Origin: Yamagishiella unicocca
Taxonomy: Eukaryota; Chlorophyta; Chlorophyceae; Chlamydomonadales; Volvocaceae
Assembly (NCBI GenBank): GCA_003116995.1
Contig: BDSL01000128.1
Span: 62,001 to 126,000, forward strand
Direction of reading: 5' to 3'
DNA: 64,000 nucleotides
The notes below the pieces were generated by a model. It made no database searches. It saw only the letters and a list, made by a program, of their open reading frames with translations, and was not told the DNA's origin. A program made the translations under genes and the position numbers. Numbering within the stretch: position 1 is the stretch's first letter; the number at the start of each line of letters is the position of its first letter. Shown piece after piece: positions 14,678-25,600 of this stretch.

Positions 14678-15883
14678 AACCTAGTCACGTATGGAATCGC
14701 CGAGCAAAACGCCTTCACTCAGCAGGCGAGCAGTCGCGCGCCGCCCGGAGTACCTGCCGACGTCCTTCCTGGCTTCGCGTCAAGCCCGTATCATAAGATC
14801 CGTCGCTGGAACTGCCAAGGCATCCTAACCGACGCTGTATTGTTGGCTTAGGCCCGCGGTTGCGCGCATAGGCCCGACGGGGCCGAAGCGCAGCAATCGA
14901 CTGACCAAGTGCTACGCGAGCCGCACAACCCGCCCGTCTTAATGGACAGGGCCGCTCCATTGCCTCAATTGATTTGATACTCTACACTAGGGCATTTGAG
15001 CAGACACAAACGCAGCCGTAGTAGACTTGCAAGCTGGGCAATGCTTGATCGCACAAATAGTAAGGTTTGTCTGCGGATCTACATAGAGGTGTTTGAAGGT
15101 AGCGCAGCAGCCGAGCTTTGCGCAGGGCTTGGGAAAAGGTCCAGAGATGGACGTCGTACATAATTCCTCTCGAACACTAAGTGCGAGCCCAGATACGTCG
15201 TTCCTACGACCGTACTGTGAGAAACAGAGATGCGACAATGCGCTGTCCAACAATTGAGGAATGGTCACGGCGCTCGCATATCATGATGTCGGGAACTTAT
15301 TATGGGCCGCCCGAGGTCCTCCTCCACTTTATTAAATGGCCCGCTTGCGCCAATTACATTCAATACCAGGCATTTCGCACGCCGTAGGTATGTCAACGTG
15401 CCGGCTGCCCATTGGTGCCCATTCGTGAGAGGTGAAAATAGTTTATTATGTTTATGGGGTGTGTGTGTATTCCAGTGTATTCTGGGGGACACCCCTTCCC
15501 AACGCGTTGCTGAATCTGCATCCTCATTGTACCTGGGCTAAGGTGGCCAAAACACCGGTGTGCGTTATAACCAGGTAGACGCGTCAGCGACCCAGACACA
15601 CGCCTCACATAAGGTTGCTTACACAGCGCCGTCATCCACGCCTTATGGGCTTTTCCGCAGCTGTGGTAAAGCGCCTGCCTAAGAATCCCCCCTACACGCC
15701 CCCGCCCCCCAACACGATGCGCCTACCCAACGTGCGATAGCGCCTGTTATCCGTCATCCACAAAACACTACTCTCCTGCTAGCACAACATGCCGCTAAGC
15801 CATACATCCCGGCATGCCGATGCTGACCAAACGACAACCCACTTCTCGATAAGCCGGAAAACACAGACCGCCCATGCGGACGC
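14678..15883. other. Gene-free interval between the RAP gene and QCR7
   Basis: Both flanking genes are on the minus strand, so this should hold the RAP promoter (right of 14677) and the QCR7 3' UTR (left of 15884). A minus-strand frame at 14987-15268 has several Cys residues but no splice partners or family resemblance, so I do not call it. Confidence 0.5.
15619..15623 (-). promoter_or_regulatory. Candidate TGTAA polyadenylation signal of QCR7
   Basis: TTACA on the plus strand, 261 bp beyond the QCR7 stop codon. This is a typical 3' UTR distance for such genes. Confidence 0.4.
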
Positions 15884-16496
15884 TCAATAGTAGATGCGGG
15901 TGTATGGGGCTGAGGCACCCAGCTGGGCACGCTCACGACGCTCAGCCCGCACCTGCTCGAGAGCCTCCTGCGAAGGCGAATCCATCAGCATGCAGTTGTC
16001 AGTAAATGTATACAACGGTATGGAAGTCCATGATTATTGCTGAGCTTACCGTCAGATAGGAAAGCTCCGGCGTCTGCTTTGCAAGTAGGTCTTTGGGCAG
16101 GCCCTCGTGCTTCGACGACAGGTCCAGTGCGCGCCGCAGGCGGCAGTTCCGAGCAATAACAACATCCGGAGGCAGGCGCCTCAGTGCCTCAGCCACGTCC
16201 TGCAACCACCAGGTTCAAGACAGGGTTATGTGTCGCTGCAAGGGGCTGAATGTCGCAAGCCGATGCGTCCCACCTCGTCCTTTAGCGGGTCCTGAAGGTC
16301 GTCAAAGCGCAGGCCATACTTGGCAATCTTCTGTCCAACAACACCACGGTAGGACGCGGCCATGCTGTTGAACAGCGGCAGCGTCAGCTGCTTCAGCTGT
16401 GCGTGAGGAAAGGAATCAACGTCAGGTCAATGCCCGGACGCCCAAATGCTTGCTGATATCTTTCCAGGTTATCTCAAAGCTCACCAGGGACGCCAT
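15884..16496 (-). CDS. QCR7: Cytochrome bc1 complex subunit 7 (UQCRB/QCR7)
   Basis: Exons in transcript order: 16485-16496, 16274-16396, 16050-16199, 15884-15967, giving 122 aa, the normal length. The family pattern is plain: a short N-terminal helix, YRGVVGQKIAKYGLRFDDL, EALRRLPPDVVIARNCRLRR, ALDLSSKHEGLPKDLLAKQ, and a C-terminal charged helix (QVRAERRERAQLG). This small subunit of mitochondrial complex III sits on the matrix side near cytochrome b and is needed for assembly. The family normally lacks a cleaved presequence, and none is seen. The first coding exon is only four codons. It is divergent from the RAP-domain gene at 16868, with 371 bp between the starts. Confidence 0.95.
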
Positions 16497-16867
16497 GGCT
16501 TCACTAGAAGAGGATACTTTCTATGCTGATGCCGACTGGAAGAAATACGCACCGCCTATGTGCGGTAAGACACGGACGGAGCGTATGCGGGCCTATCAGG
16601 TTGTCTTAAAAAGCACTTGCACCTGGACTGCTTCTGTTGAGGGACCTGTTAATGCATGCTGTACGACACGTGGTTAGCGGCACAGCTAGCCGATTGATTG
16701 CGAAAGCCATCTTCCCAGTGTTATCAATTACGCTGTTCCGACATTGGGAGTTACTTCCGACAACGGCAAATGTCCATCATTGATACATTCTTGCGGGTTC
16801 CGCTGTCCTCACCCTTGCACGCCAACTCGTTGTTAAGTGGAGGCGTGTGCAAGTCCCAACTCGTGCA
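16497..16867. promoter_or_regulatory. Divergent promoter interval, QCR7 / RAP gene 2
   Basis: 371 bp separate the two oppositely oriented start codons, so both promoters must lie here or overlap the 5' UTRs. I see no clear TATA box. Both products are expected in organelles, so shared regulation is possible but unproven. Confidence 0.5.
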
Positions 16868-19619
16868 ATGAACATATTGCATGCGTCTGGCCGACCTATC
16901 GCATGGGCGCTGCGCGGCACGTTTGGGGCCCCCGATGCGGCCCTGTCCCCTCGACGGGCTGCGACAATCAAGCAGCTGGAGCTGGCATGGTAAGCAAGGG
17001 GGTGTTACAAAGAACCACGGGGATATGGGCGCTGGGATATGGGAGCCACGGGAAACAGGGTTTTGGCACGAACTGGGGTCTCGAATACCCCTCCACCCTG
17101 CCCGCGCATTAACGGCGAACGGCGTCCGTAGACACCTCATGTATGCCATAAACAGTCACACCACCGTTCGACTTTTGTTCCGCAGGGCCCTGCTGTGCGG
17201 CAATGTGCGTTCGGCTGGGCCCCCCTGGAGTGCAGAGGCTCCGCCTACGGACGAGTTGTGGGTGCAGCGTCCAGCACTGCGACTGGACCCGGCGGCGCCA
17301 GCGGACCGCGTCCCCGCAATCGCAGCAGCAGAACCTGCAGCAGCAGCTGCTGCATCTGTTGCCGTCGAGGGCTGTGTCATCGACCTTGGCGAGCACGGCG
17401 GTCCTTGTTGCTCGGAGGCGGTGGTCGGTGCTCCAGGGGGGGCTGCTCCCTGCACCGTTGTGGGTCCCGCTCTGTGGGCTCCGGAACTGCTCGGGGCGCT
17501 ACTGCCGCCACAGCTACCACCACAGCTACTGCCACAGCCCCTGCCACAGCCCCTGCGCCCCAACCAGGATTGGGGCTACCAGCAATGCAACCACGGCAAA
17601 TACCACCTCGGGCCCCCCCACCGCCGCTCCCACCCCCACCGCCAGCATCATAGCGTGCTAGACGGTCTCACGCACACGGCGGCTCAGCGCCATGCCCCTA
17701 GCACCCGACCACTCAGCGCTCCGGAACCACCCGCCCGGCTCAGCGCTCCGGAACCACCCCCCCGGCTCGACTCCTGGCCGTCGGCGGCTCACACCACTCC
17801 CCACCCGCCTGCAGCCCCCGGCTCAGGCATTACGTCATCGGGTCACTCCTCCCTGGCGCTCTCTGGTACGACAGGAGCTTATGCAGCAGGTCTTCCCTCG
17901 GCCAGCCGAGTGGGGGCGGCGGGGCTGCTGCTGCGCTGCCTGACCACCGGTGACAGGAGCTCGGAGGGCATCAGTCGGGAGCTGATGGGCTGCACATCAG
18001 TGGAGGAACTGCGGGTGAGTGCGTGGGTGCCGGCGCGGGCTGTGTGCGGGTGGCACCTGCCCTGTGTGTGGGTGCAATCTGCTCCTGTGGGCGGGTGGGG
18101 CTCCGCAGCCTGCTGCCTCCCTTCTGCCGACCTTCTAAAGGTTCTAGGCCACGCTTTCTCCTGCGCGCCACCCTTCCCTTCACCACCTCATCCTGCTGTC
18201 CGCTGCCACCTGGCGCCTGGGTTAGCGCCGTGCCGCCCTCCCGCACGCAACCATTGTCCCCACCGATCCCCACCGGCCCCACCGGTCCCCTCCGCCCCCA
18301 GGACGCGGTGTCCCTCCTCTGGGACCGCATGCGGCCGCTGCACCACGCGCTCACAGTGACCCGGCTGGGGCAGCTGGCCCGGGGGAGGGGCGCGCAGCGG
18401 GCGGCGGCGCGGCAGCTGGCGTGGCGATGCACGGACGCGGCGCTGGGGGCCGGCAGCTCCAACACCTCCGCCAGTCCGGGCGGCAGCAGCAGCATCGACA
18501 TGGAGGCGCTGAAGCTGCTACTGCAGGTGAGGCGAGGAGGGGGGAGGCCGCGTCCCAAGGTCGCAACCCTGTGGGGGCTTCTTCACGGGACCTGCTTCCT
18601 GCCGGGACCTGCTTCCTGCCGTGCCTGTTCATCGCGCTCCACACCACCACCACCACCACCACGCGCGTTTCGTGTAGGGGTGGGTGGTGCTCAAGGTGCC
18701 GCACCCGGAGCACCTCGCGTCGCTGCTTGAGGCCCTGGTGCCGGGAGCCTCGGCGACCTCACCGGCAGCTGCGCTCCGGAACCACACAGCGCAGCAGCAC
18801 CAGCGCCAGCAGCACCACCGGCGGGACCACCTAGGCAGCCAGAGCGACGCTGAGCCGATGGTACGGCAACAACAACGCTCCCCTGCGGTACGGAAAGAGT
18901 ACGGGCGGCTGCACATGGCCACCCTGGCTGACATCTCGGCGCTGGCGGGGCCGCTGGCGAAGCTGGGCGCCCTCTCGCAGCCGTTACGTGACGTCATCGC
19001 CAACGTCGCCGTACGCCGCGCCGGCTACGAGGAGCCCGCCGAGCTGGCGGCGGCGGCGCTGGTGTTCTGCAAGGTCGGCGTCGCCGACCCACGGGTCGCA
19101 GGCGCGCTGTTGGACGCGGCGGTGGCGCTGCCGGCCGGCGCCGGCGCCGGCGGCGCCACAGCAAGACAGCTGGCGGCGGTCCTGCGGCTGTGCGCCAAGG
19201 CGGGCTACTACAAGCCGAGCGCCTTCGCGGCGGCGGCGGAGGCGCTCGTCACACTCGGCGTCGGCGAATTGGACGAGCAGGACGTGGCAGCGGTGCTGCG
19301 GTCGTTCGCGGGGGGCCAACACGCGCACGCGATGCTGCTGAGCGCACTGGCGATGCGTGCTAGGGCTTTCGCCCTGGCGGCGGCGGCGGGCCATGGGGCC
19401 GTGACGTCACCGAGTACGACCGCCGCCGCCGCCGCCGCCGTCACGGAGTCAGACGGCGACGGCGGCGGCCGGAGTCGCGGCCGAGAGCTCAACACGGCGA
19501 TCAACAGCGTGTCGGCCATGGTGCAAGGCTTCAGGGTGCTCCAAGTGGACGACCCCGAGTTGTACGGCACCCTGGCGGAGGCTGCCGTACGGTTGTTTCG
19601 CGAGGCCTCTGGGCTGGCC

Positions 19620-19650
<31 letters not shown>

Positions 19651-21238
19651 GGGCTGACGGCGACACCGCGTCCGGCGCAGCGGGTGCTGGTGCTGGGTCG
19701 TTGGCGAACGAGCGGGTGATGGCGGCGGCGCTGGCGGCGCTGGTTGAGGGGCTCGCGGCGGTTGGGTTGTACCCCGGCGGGGTGCTGGCCGAGATGACCG
19801 TGTTGGTGCCCGGCCTGGTGCGCTACATGAAGGTGGGTGGAGCGGAAAACCGTCAACCGGCAAAGTGTGTAACAAATTACAACAGGCAGAGGGAGAGGGT
19901 GGAGAGAGCAGCCGGCTTTGGGTTGGGATGGCGTATGCCCGACACGCAGGCTGGCTGTCAGCCACATCAAACCCTAAAACCTTTCAACCCTAAAACCCTA
20001 AAACCTTTCAACCCTAAAACCCTAAACCGCCGCAGGAATCGGAGATCCTCACCCTCACCCGCAGCCTGGCCGAGCTGCGCCATCGCGACGAGCAAGTCAT
20101 GGAGGCGCTGGACCGGCAGGTCGCTCGCTTCGTGGTTCAGGCGGCCTCTGCCACCGGCCCTGCCGCCGCCACGTCAGCGTCCAAGGCATCAACTGGCCGA
20201 GGCGGAGGCTGGGGCGGCGCCGCGGCGCCTGCGGACGACGCCGCCTCCTCCCGGGCGCTGGAGGCAATGACGTGGCTGCCTGTCTTCCTGGAGGCCGCGT
20301 GTAGGGGCCTGTCGTACCCCTGCCACCACACGCATAGGGCCCTCCTGGGGCCCGCAGTGCGCGTCTCGGCACCCGGTGGTGGTGGTGGCGGTGGTGGTGC
20401 AGAGGCTCGGGCGCCGTCTATGCTGCGACTCCTCCTGGCTGCCGGCGAGGCGGACATCACGCCGCAGCAGGTGTGCGGGCTGATGGGCGCGATGGCTTGC
20501 GCAGGAGCCCTGCAGGCCGACGGTGCGGCTGTGCGCGTGCTCGCCCGGGCACTGGCGCGGTCGCTCGTGCCGCCGCCGCCGCCGCCGTCGCCATCGCGCT
20601 CGCCAGCGGGATCATCGCCGGCGGCCAAGGCGAAGGCGATCACGATGACTGCGGCGGCGGCGACGCTGGACGACGCCGCGGCCTGCGACTTCTTCCGCGC
20701 CTTCATCGTCGCCAGCGACGCGGGGCTGGCGGAGGTGCTGCAGGACGAGCTGCCGCTGGGGCTGGCGGCGCCGCTGCTGTCTCGCGCCGCCAATGCCTGG
20801 CACGCCGCCGGGCTTGGCACCGCCGCCCCGCTCGCGCTGATGGAAGACCAACCGGCGCGACAGCGCCGACGGCGGCTGGGCATCGACGCGGCCCCCTCAG
20901 AGCTGCTGTCTGAGCTGCTGAAGTCGTTGCAGCTGGTGGTGTTTGGGCCGTGGGAGTCGTCGGATGGGTGCTTCCGAGTGGCTCGAGGGGTGGCTGTTGC
21001 GGATGTGATGGTGGGTGTGGAGGTGCTGCCGGACCGCGCGTTCGCGACCAACGGCGGCAACCGGCCGGTGCTGGTGGGTGACGCCGCCTTCCGCGCGCGG
21101 TGCTTGGCGGCGCGGGGCTGGAGGCTGGTGGCGCTGCCGGGTGGCGAGTGGGCGGCGGCGGAGAGGGCGGGGCCGGCGGCGTGCATGCAGCTGCTGCTCC
21201 GGCGACGGGAGGCGTTTGGTGCCGGAGTGCAGGGCTAG
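16868..21238 (+). CDS. Organelle-targeted RAP-domain protein, 1177 aa
   Basis: Exons 16868-16989, 17186-18014, 18302-18526, 18678-19832, 20036-21238; all GT-AG, phases consistent. The start (MNILHASGRPIAWALRGTFG, with further Arg and no acidic residue in the first 20) looks like an organelle transit peptide. Residues about 50-310 are low-complexity Pro/Ala/Gln. The centre has helical repeats of OPR/FASTK flavour (LAAVLRLCAKAGYYKP, LAGPLAKLGALS). The C-terminus is a RAP domain: VADVMVGVEVLPDR, then FRARCLAARGWRLVALPGGEW. The expected role is binding of a chloroplast or mitochondrial transcript; the target is unknown. A 27-bp in-frame duplication (about 17715-17770) doubles LSAPEPP. The fourth intron carries telomere-like sequence. 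Confidence 0.88.
19969..20029. repeat. Interstitial telomere-like tract, CCCTAAAA type
   Basis: Repeats of ACCCTAAA and ACCCTAAAACC, interrupted twice by CTTTCA, fill the last third of the intron 19833-20035 and end 6 bp before the acceptor. CCCTAAAA is the complement of the Chlamydomonas telomere octamer TTTTAGGG. Confidence 0.9.
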
Positions 21239-22696
21239 CAGCCACCGTGAGCTTAGAACGGCCACTGGGGGGGTGCTGCCTGTCTGCCGTCCGGATGCGT
21301 AACGAGGAAAAGCAATTCATCTGTACATGGCGTGCATGTGGGGCGATTTGGCCAGCGTCGAATGTCGGTTTGGGTGGGCGTCAGCAGGCGTGGGGGAAGT
21401 GGAGTGCGTGTATTGTTGCGTGAAGACTCGACGGGGCGAAGCGGTAGAGACCGTGTGCGAGTAATGGTAATATGGTGCTGTGCTGTGGCAAGAGTAGGTG
21501 AAGAATGGGTATGGCATGCTGATGTTGGTGCAGCTAGCGCATGCATGGGGAAGCTGGGTGTAGGGACGGACGTCTCAAATTTAGAAGCTTCGGTGTGTTG
21601 CGTCCACAGCGCCCAAACCCATGTTGGGCGGGGCCAAAAGCATTCACACTCACATGCCCTTCGGCCTCCGCCCCCATAGTTCGGCAACTGTTCGGCAACT
21701 ATACGTTGCAGCTCGAGTCTCGGTCCGCAATTGTTCGCGAGCGTGTTCGCGGGACAAGGCCGCGAACACCGCAGCCCGGTGTTACATCATCTGGCGGGCG
21801 CATGCGGGCGCCGTTTGCCGTGTATGTAATTCCAGGCTGGTGATACCTAAATCGATAGAACGCCGCGTAACGGCCACATATACCAACGGATGGACCCAAC
21901 ACTGCGCAGTGTCTCCCATATACAGCAAAAATACGACGGCACATGTGACCCATCAACTAACTAACCAATCAGATATCGGTACTCTCGGGAGGGACGAGCA
22001 GAAGCCGTCCTGAAGGCGACCCTACAAACACAGCACCAGCCGGGAAGCCCCTTGCGAGACCCCCCAGCCTCCCATATCACAGCTGGCGCCCCGAGACCTG
22101 CATCGTTCGAGGTTATTGTACGGCGGCGCCCTTCCCTTCTCCCTCCCCAATTTTCCCTGCCCCTAAAACACGCCCACAGCTGCCCATCTCCGACACCTAG
22201 CTACCGATTGACCAAGTCGCTGCACGCGCTGAGATCCCCGGGGGCATCCCGTACCGTACGGCACCACACCGGCAACCCAAACCGGCCCTCAGCCTCTCCA
22301 CACGAAATCAACAACGGCACCGCCCCCAAAAACCAAAAACCGTCGAGGGGGTCAGCAGCCCGCAATTGTCCGCAGCGTTAACGCAGTATCCCTCATTGTA
22401 GTCCATGCATGATACCCACCCGCCCAGGCGGGCCAACCTCCCCGGCAGCGCCTCCCCACACCGCCCCCAAATCTCCCTGCCCCCCACGCCCCCCACGTAC
22501 CCCGCACACCTCCTCCTCTTCCTCCTCCTCCTCCTCCTCCTCCTCCTCCTCCTCCATGGCGTCCTTGCGGACGCATGCCGCGGTGTCGGCCCCGGAGCGT
22601 GGGATGGGTTCGAGCGGAAAGCCGGCGACCAGCAGAGGAGGGCGGAAAATAACCGCACACGCAGTCACTGGGTGGAGCGGCCGTTGCCCGTTGGTC
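21239..22696. other. Convergent 3' region of RAP gene 2 and the NTE gene
   Basis: No gene seen. A plus-strand TGTAA at 21825-21829 could end the RAP gene, and a TTACA at 21782-21786 (TGTAA on minus) could end the NTE gene. If both are used, the two 3' UTRs overlap by a few tens of bases. A CCT microsatellite lies at 22505-22557. Confidence 0.45.
22505..22557. repeat. CCT/TCC trinucleotide microsatellite
   Basis: About 17 uninterrupted triplets in the 3' flank of the NTE gene; pure polypyrimidine. Confidence 0.95.
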
Positions 22697-25600
22697 TCAG
22701 TGCATGTCCAGCAGCGAGTGCCTCGTGGCCGAGCGGCTCATCCGGGACATCACCGGCCGCGGCGACGGCGACGGCGGCGAACCTAACGCCTCGTCGCCGC
22801 CGCCGCCGCCAGCGTCGAGCTCAGACTGCTGCTGGCTCTGCATGCCGTCGCCGTTAGCGCTGGCGGCGACGCCGTCGGCGCTGTAACCTTTCTTGCCGGC
22901 GGCGGCGGCGGCGGCGGCGCCGTGGGCGTTGTCCAGAGAGCGACGGCTTGCAGCAGGGGGCACCGAACGGAGCGGCGCGAGCGACGGCGCCAGCGTCCTG
23001 GCCGCCGACGCCATTGGTGAGGTGGGCGGCGGCGGTCCGGAGGTGCCAGCTGACGGCGCCGGAGCGCCCATCGTAACGCCGGACCTGTGGGAGGGGCCGG
23101 CGGGCGGCGGCGGCCTCGACGGCGACTTGAGCGGCGGCGGGGGTACGAACGGCACCCCGCCCGGCGGAGCCGCGCCGCCGACGCTCGCCGTCACCGCCGC
23201 CAGCACCGCCGCCGCCGGCTGCTGCTTCTTCTGCAGCTGCGTCATGCACGACGGCACAGCGGCGCCGGCGGCGGCGCTGCCGCCGCTGCCGGGCGGAGCC
23301 CCGCCAGGCGGCCCCGTCACCGAGCCTCCGGAAGACCCCGGCGGCGATGGGTGTACGGCTTGCGCGGCGGCGGCGGAAGCGGCGCCGCCGCCGCCGTTGC
23401 CGCCGCCACCGCCGCCGGCGGAAGGCGCGACTTCCACTGGCCCGGGCGAGGCCATGGGTGACGCGGCGGGTGGCGGCGGCGGCGGCGTCTCCTCGATACC
23501 GAAGGCGCCCACGCGGTGGCTGGTCTTCCACTGCGTGATGGCTGACGTGGCGTACCTGGGGTTTTGGGGTTTTAGGGTTTTAGGGTTTTAGGGTTTTAGG
23601 GTTTTAGGGTTTTAGGGTTTTGTGGGGGAGGGGAGGGAAAGGGGGAGATGGGAGAGGCAGCTTAGTTGGCCAGGTTGGGGTTGGTAAGGGTACCCCACAT
23701 AACCACTAGCCCCAGCCACTAGCCCCAGCCACTCACAGTCTCAATTGCCCGAAAAACACCTCAGGCAACCCCCCCCGCTCCCTCCCTGTCGCGCTCTTTG
23801 CTCCGCCAGTAAGCCAACATCCTCCTCTCCCCGGCCCCCCCTTTACACCCCCCTTTTCAGACCCTTATTACGGAATTTACCCATGTCGTGTAACCGGTTT
23901 TCATGCCCCCCTCCGCTCCCTTCAGACGCTATGCACCCCCTACATTCCCCAGTCGCGTTACCGGTCCTTATATTGTAACCCCCCTTCAGACGCACCTGTA
24001 CGCGTCCTTGACGATCCTGTCCATCAGGTGGAAGTCCATCAGGTTGTAGCCGCCCACTCCAGGGGGGCGCAGGTACAGGTCGATGCGGTGCTCCACCGCC
24101 ACCCGCTTCAGGTTGGCGGCGTGGGTCATGCAGGTGAGCTTGTTGATGAGGGCGGCGTAGCGGGGGGCGCCGCGGGACGTGGCGGGGGAGCCGGAGGGGC
24201 CGGAGGAGGCGGTGAAGCGCAGGCGGGGGAAGGGGCACAGGCGGTCCCACAGGAGGCGCCAACCGGAGAGGCCGCCGTCGTAGGGGGTTAGGCTGCGCCA
24301 GCCTGGAGCGGCAGGGAGGGGCCGGGGGGGGAAGTGTGTGGGGGCGTTGGCGAGTGTGTGTATGGGGGGAGGGGCGTGTATGGGGGGAGGGATGTGTATA
24401 GGGGGAGGAGTGTGCATGGGGGGAGGAGTGTGCACGGGGGGAGGAGTGTATATGGGGGGACGAGTGTATGATATGGTTTGGTGGGAGGTTTCACGCACGG
24501 AAGGGGGCGGGGGCAGCACTGCCGGCAGCAAGTCCGAGCTAGCTCCCGACTAGGATCCATCCGGTCCCCTCAGCGGCCACTCACCCATGTCGTCCCGCCC
24601 CTCCACGTCCACCACCAGCACCGAGTCCACCCCCATCATACTCCGCATCACATCCACTGGCATGTTGTTCATGTAGCTGGGGGGGAGGGGGGAGGGGGCG
24701 GGGGCGGGGGAGAGAAGGGGCAGGGGCAGGGGCAGGGAGGAGAAGGGTAGGGGGAGAGGCGTTGGAGGGGAGGAGCACGGCAGGGCAGGAGCCAGACCCG
24801 CAGCCGACGGTACCTGTGTTTGTTTCCTCCCGGCAGCAACCCGCCGAAACCAGCGCGCCCCTTCCTTCACTCCCGCCTCCGCAACCGCAAGCTGCACCCT
24901 CCCCCTCCCCTTCACCCTCGGCCCACCTTCCACCAGCAAGCTGTAGCCCCACCCCCACCCCCACCCCCACCCCCACCCTCACCCCCACCCCACCCCCACC
25001 CCACCCCCACCCCCACCCCCACCCCCACCCCCACCCCCACCCTCACCCCCACCCCCGACCCCCACCCCCTCACCCTCCGTCCACCAGCAGGCAGCCGTCC
25101 TCCCACACCGGCGGCAGCAGGCCCACGATCGTCATGGAGGCGCGGACCTGGGTTTCGGAGCCGGGAGTGAAGGGGGGGTTACAGAGTGAAGGGCAGGGGG
25201 GGATCCCCATCCCGTGGATTCGCGGAACATCCTTGAACACCCTTCCACGTTCCCTGCTCGGCTTCCTAGTCCACGGCCTTTCCTCCGCCCACCCACCCAG
25301 CCACCCACCAGCTTCCATAGCGTCCCCTCCGTGTGCACGCTCGCCTCCCCCCGGGTTAGGTTGGTGGTGACGCAGAAGAACGGCAGCCACAGGTCCTCCA
25401 GCCGCTGGGGGGGAGGGCCGCCGGAGGGCGGGGGAGAGGAGGGGCGGGCAGGTGGTCGGGGAGGATGGGGGCTGCAAAAACGACCGTTGGATGGCGGTTG
25501 GATCATTGGTGCGGGGCAGTGGCGGGGCAGTGGCGGGGCTCACGGGGCGCCAGGGCCGGCTCACTGCAGTCCGGTCCCACCGTCCCCTCCCCTCCACCGC

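Noticed and set aside
14987..15268. 93-aa Cys-containing minus-strand frame
   Set aside because: No splice partners, no recognised motif, and it falls where the QCR7 3' region and the RAP promoter are expected.
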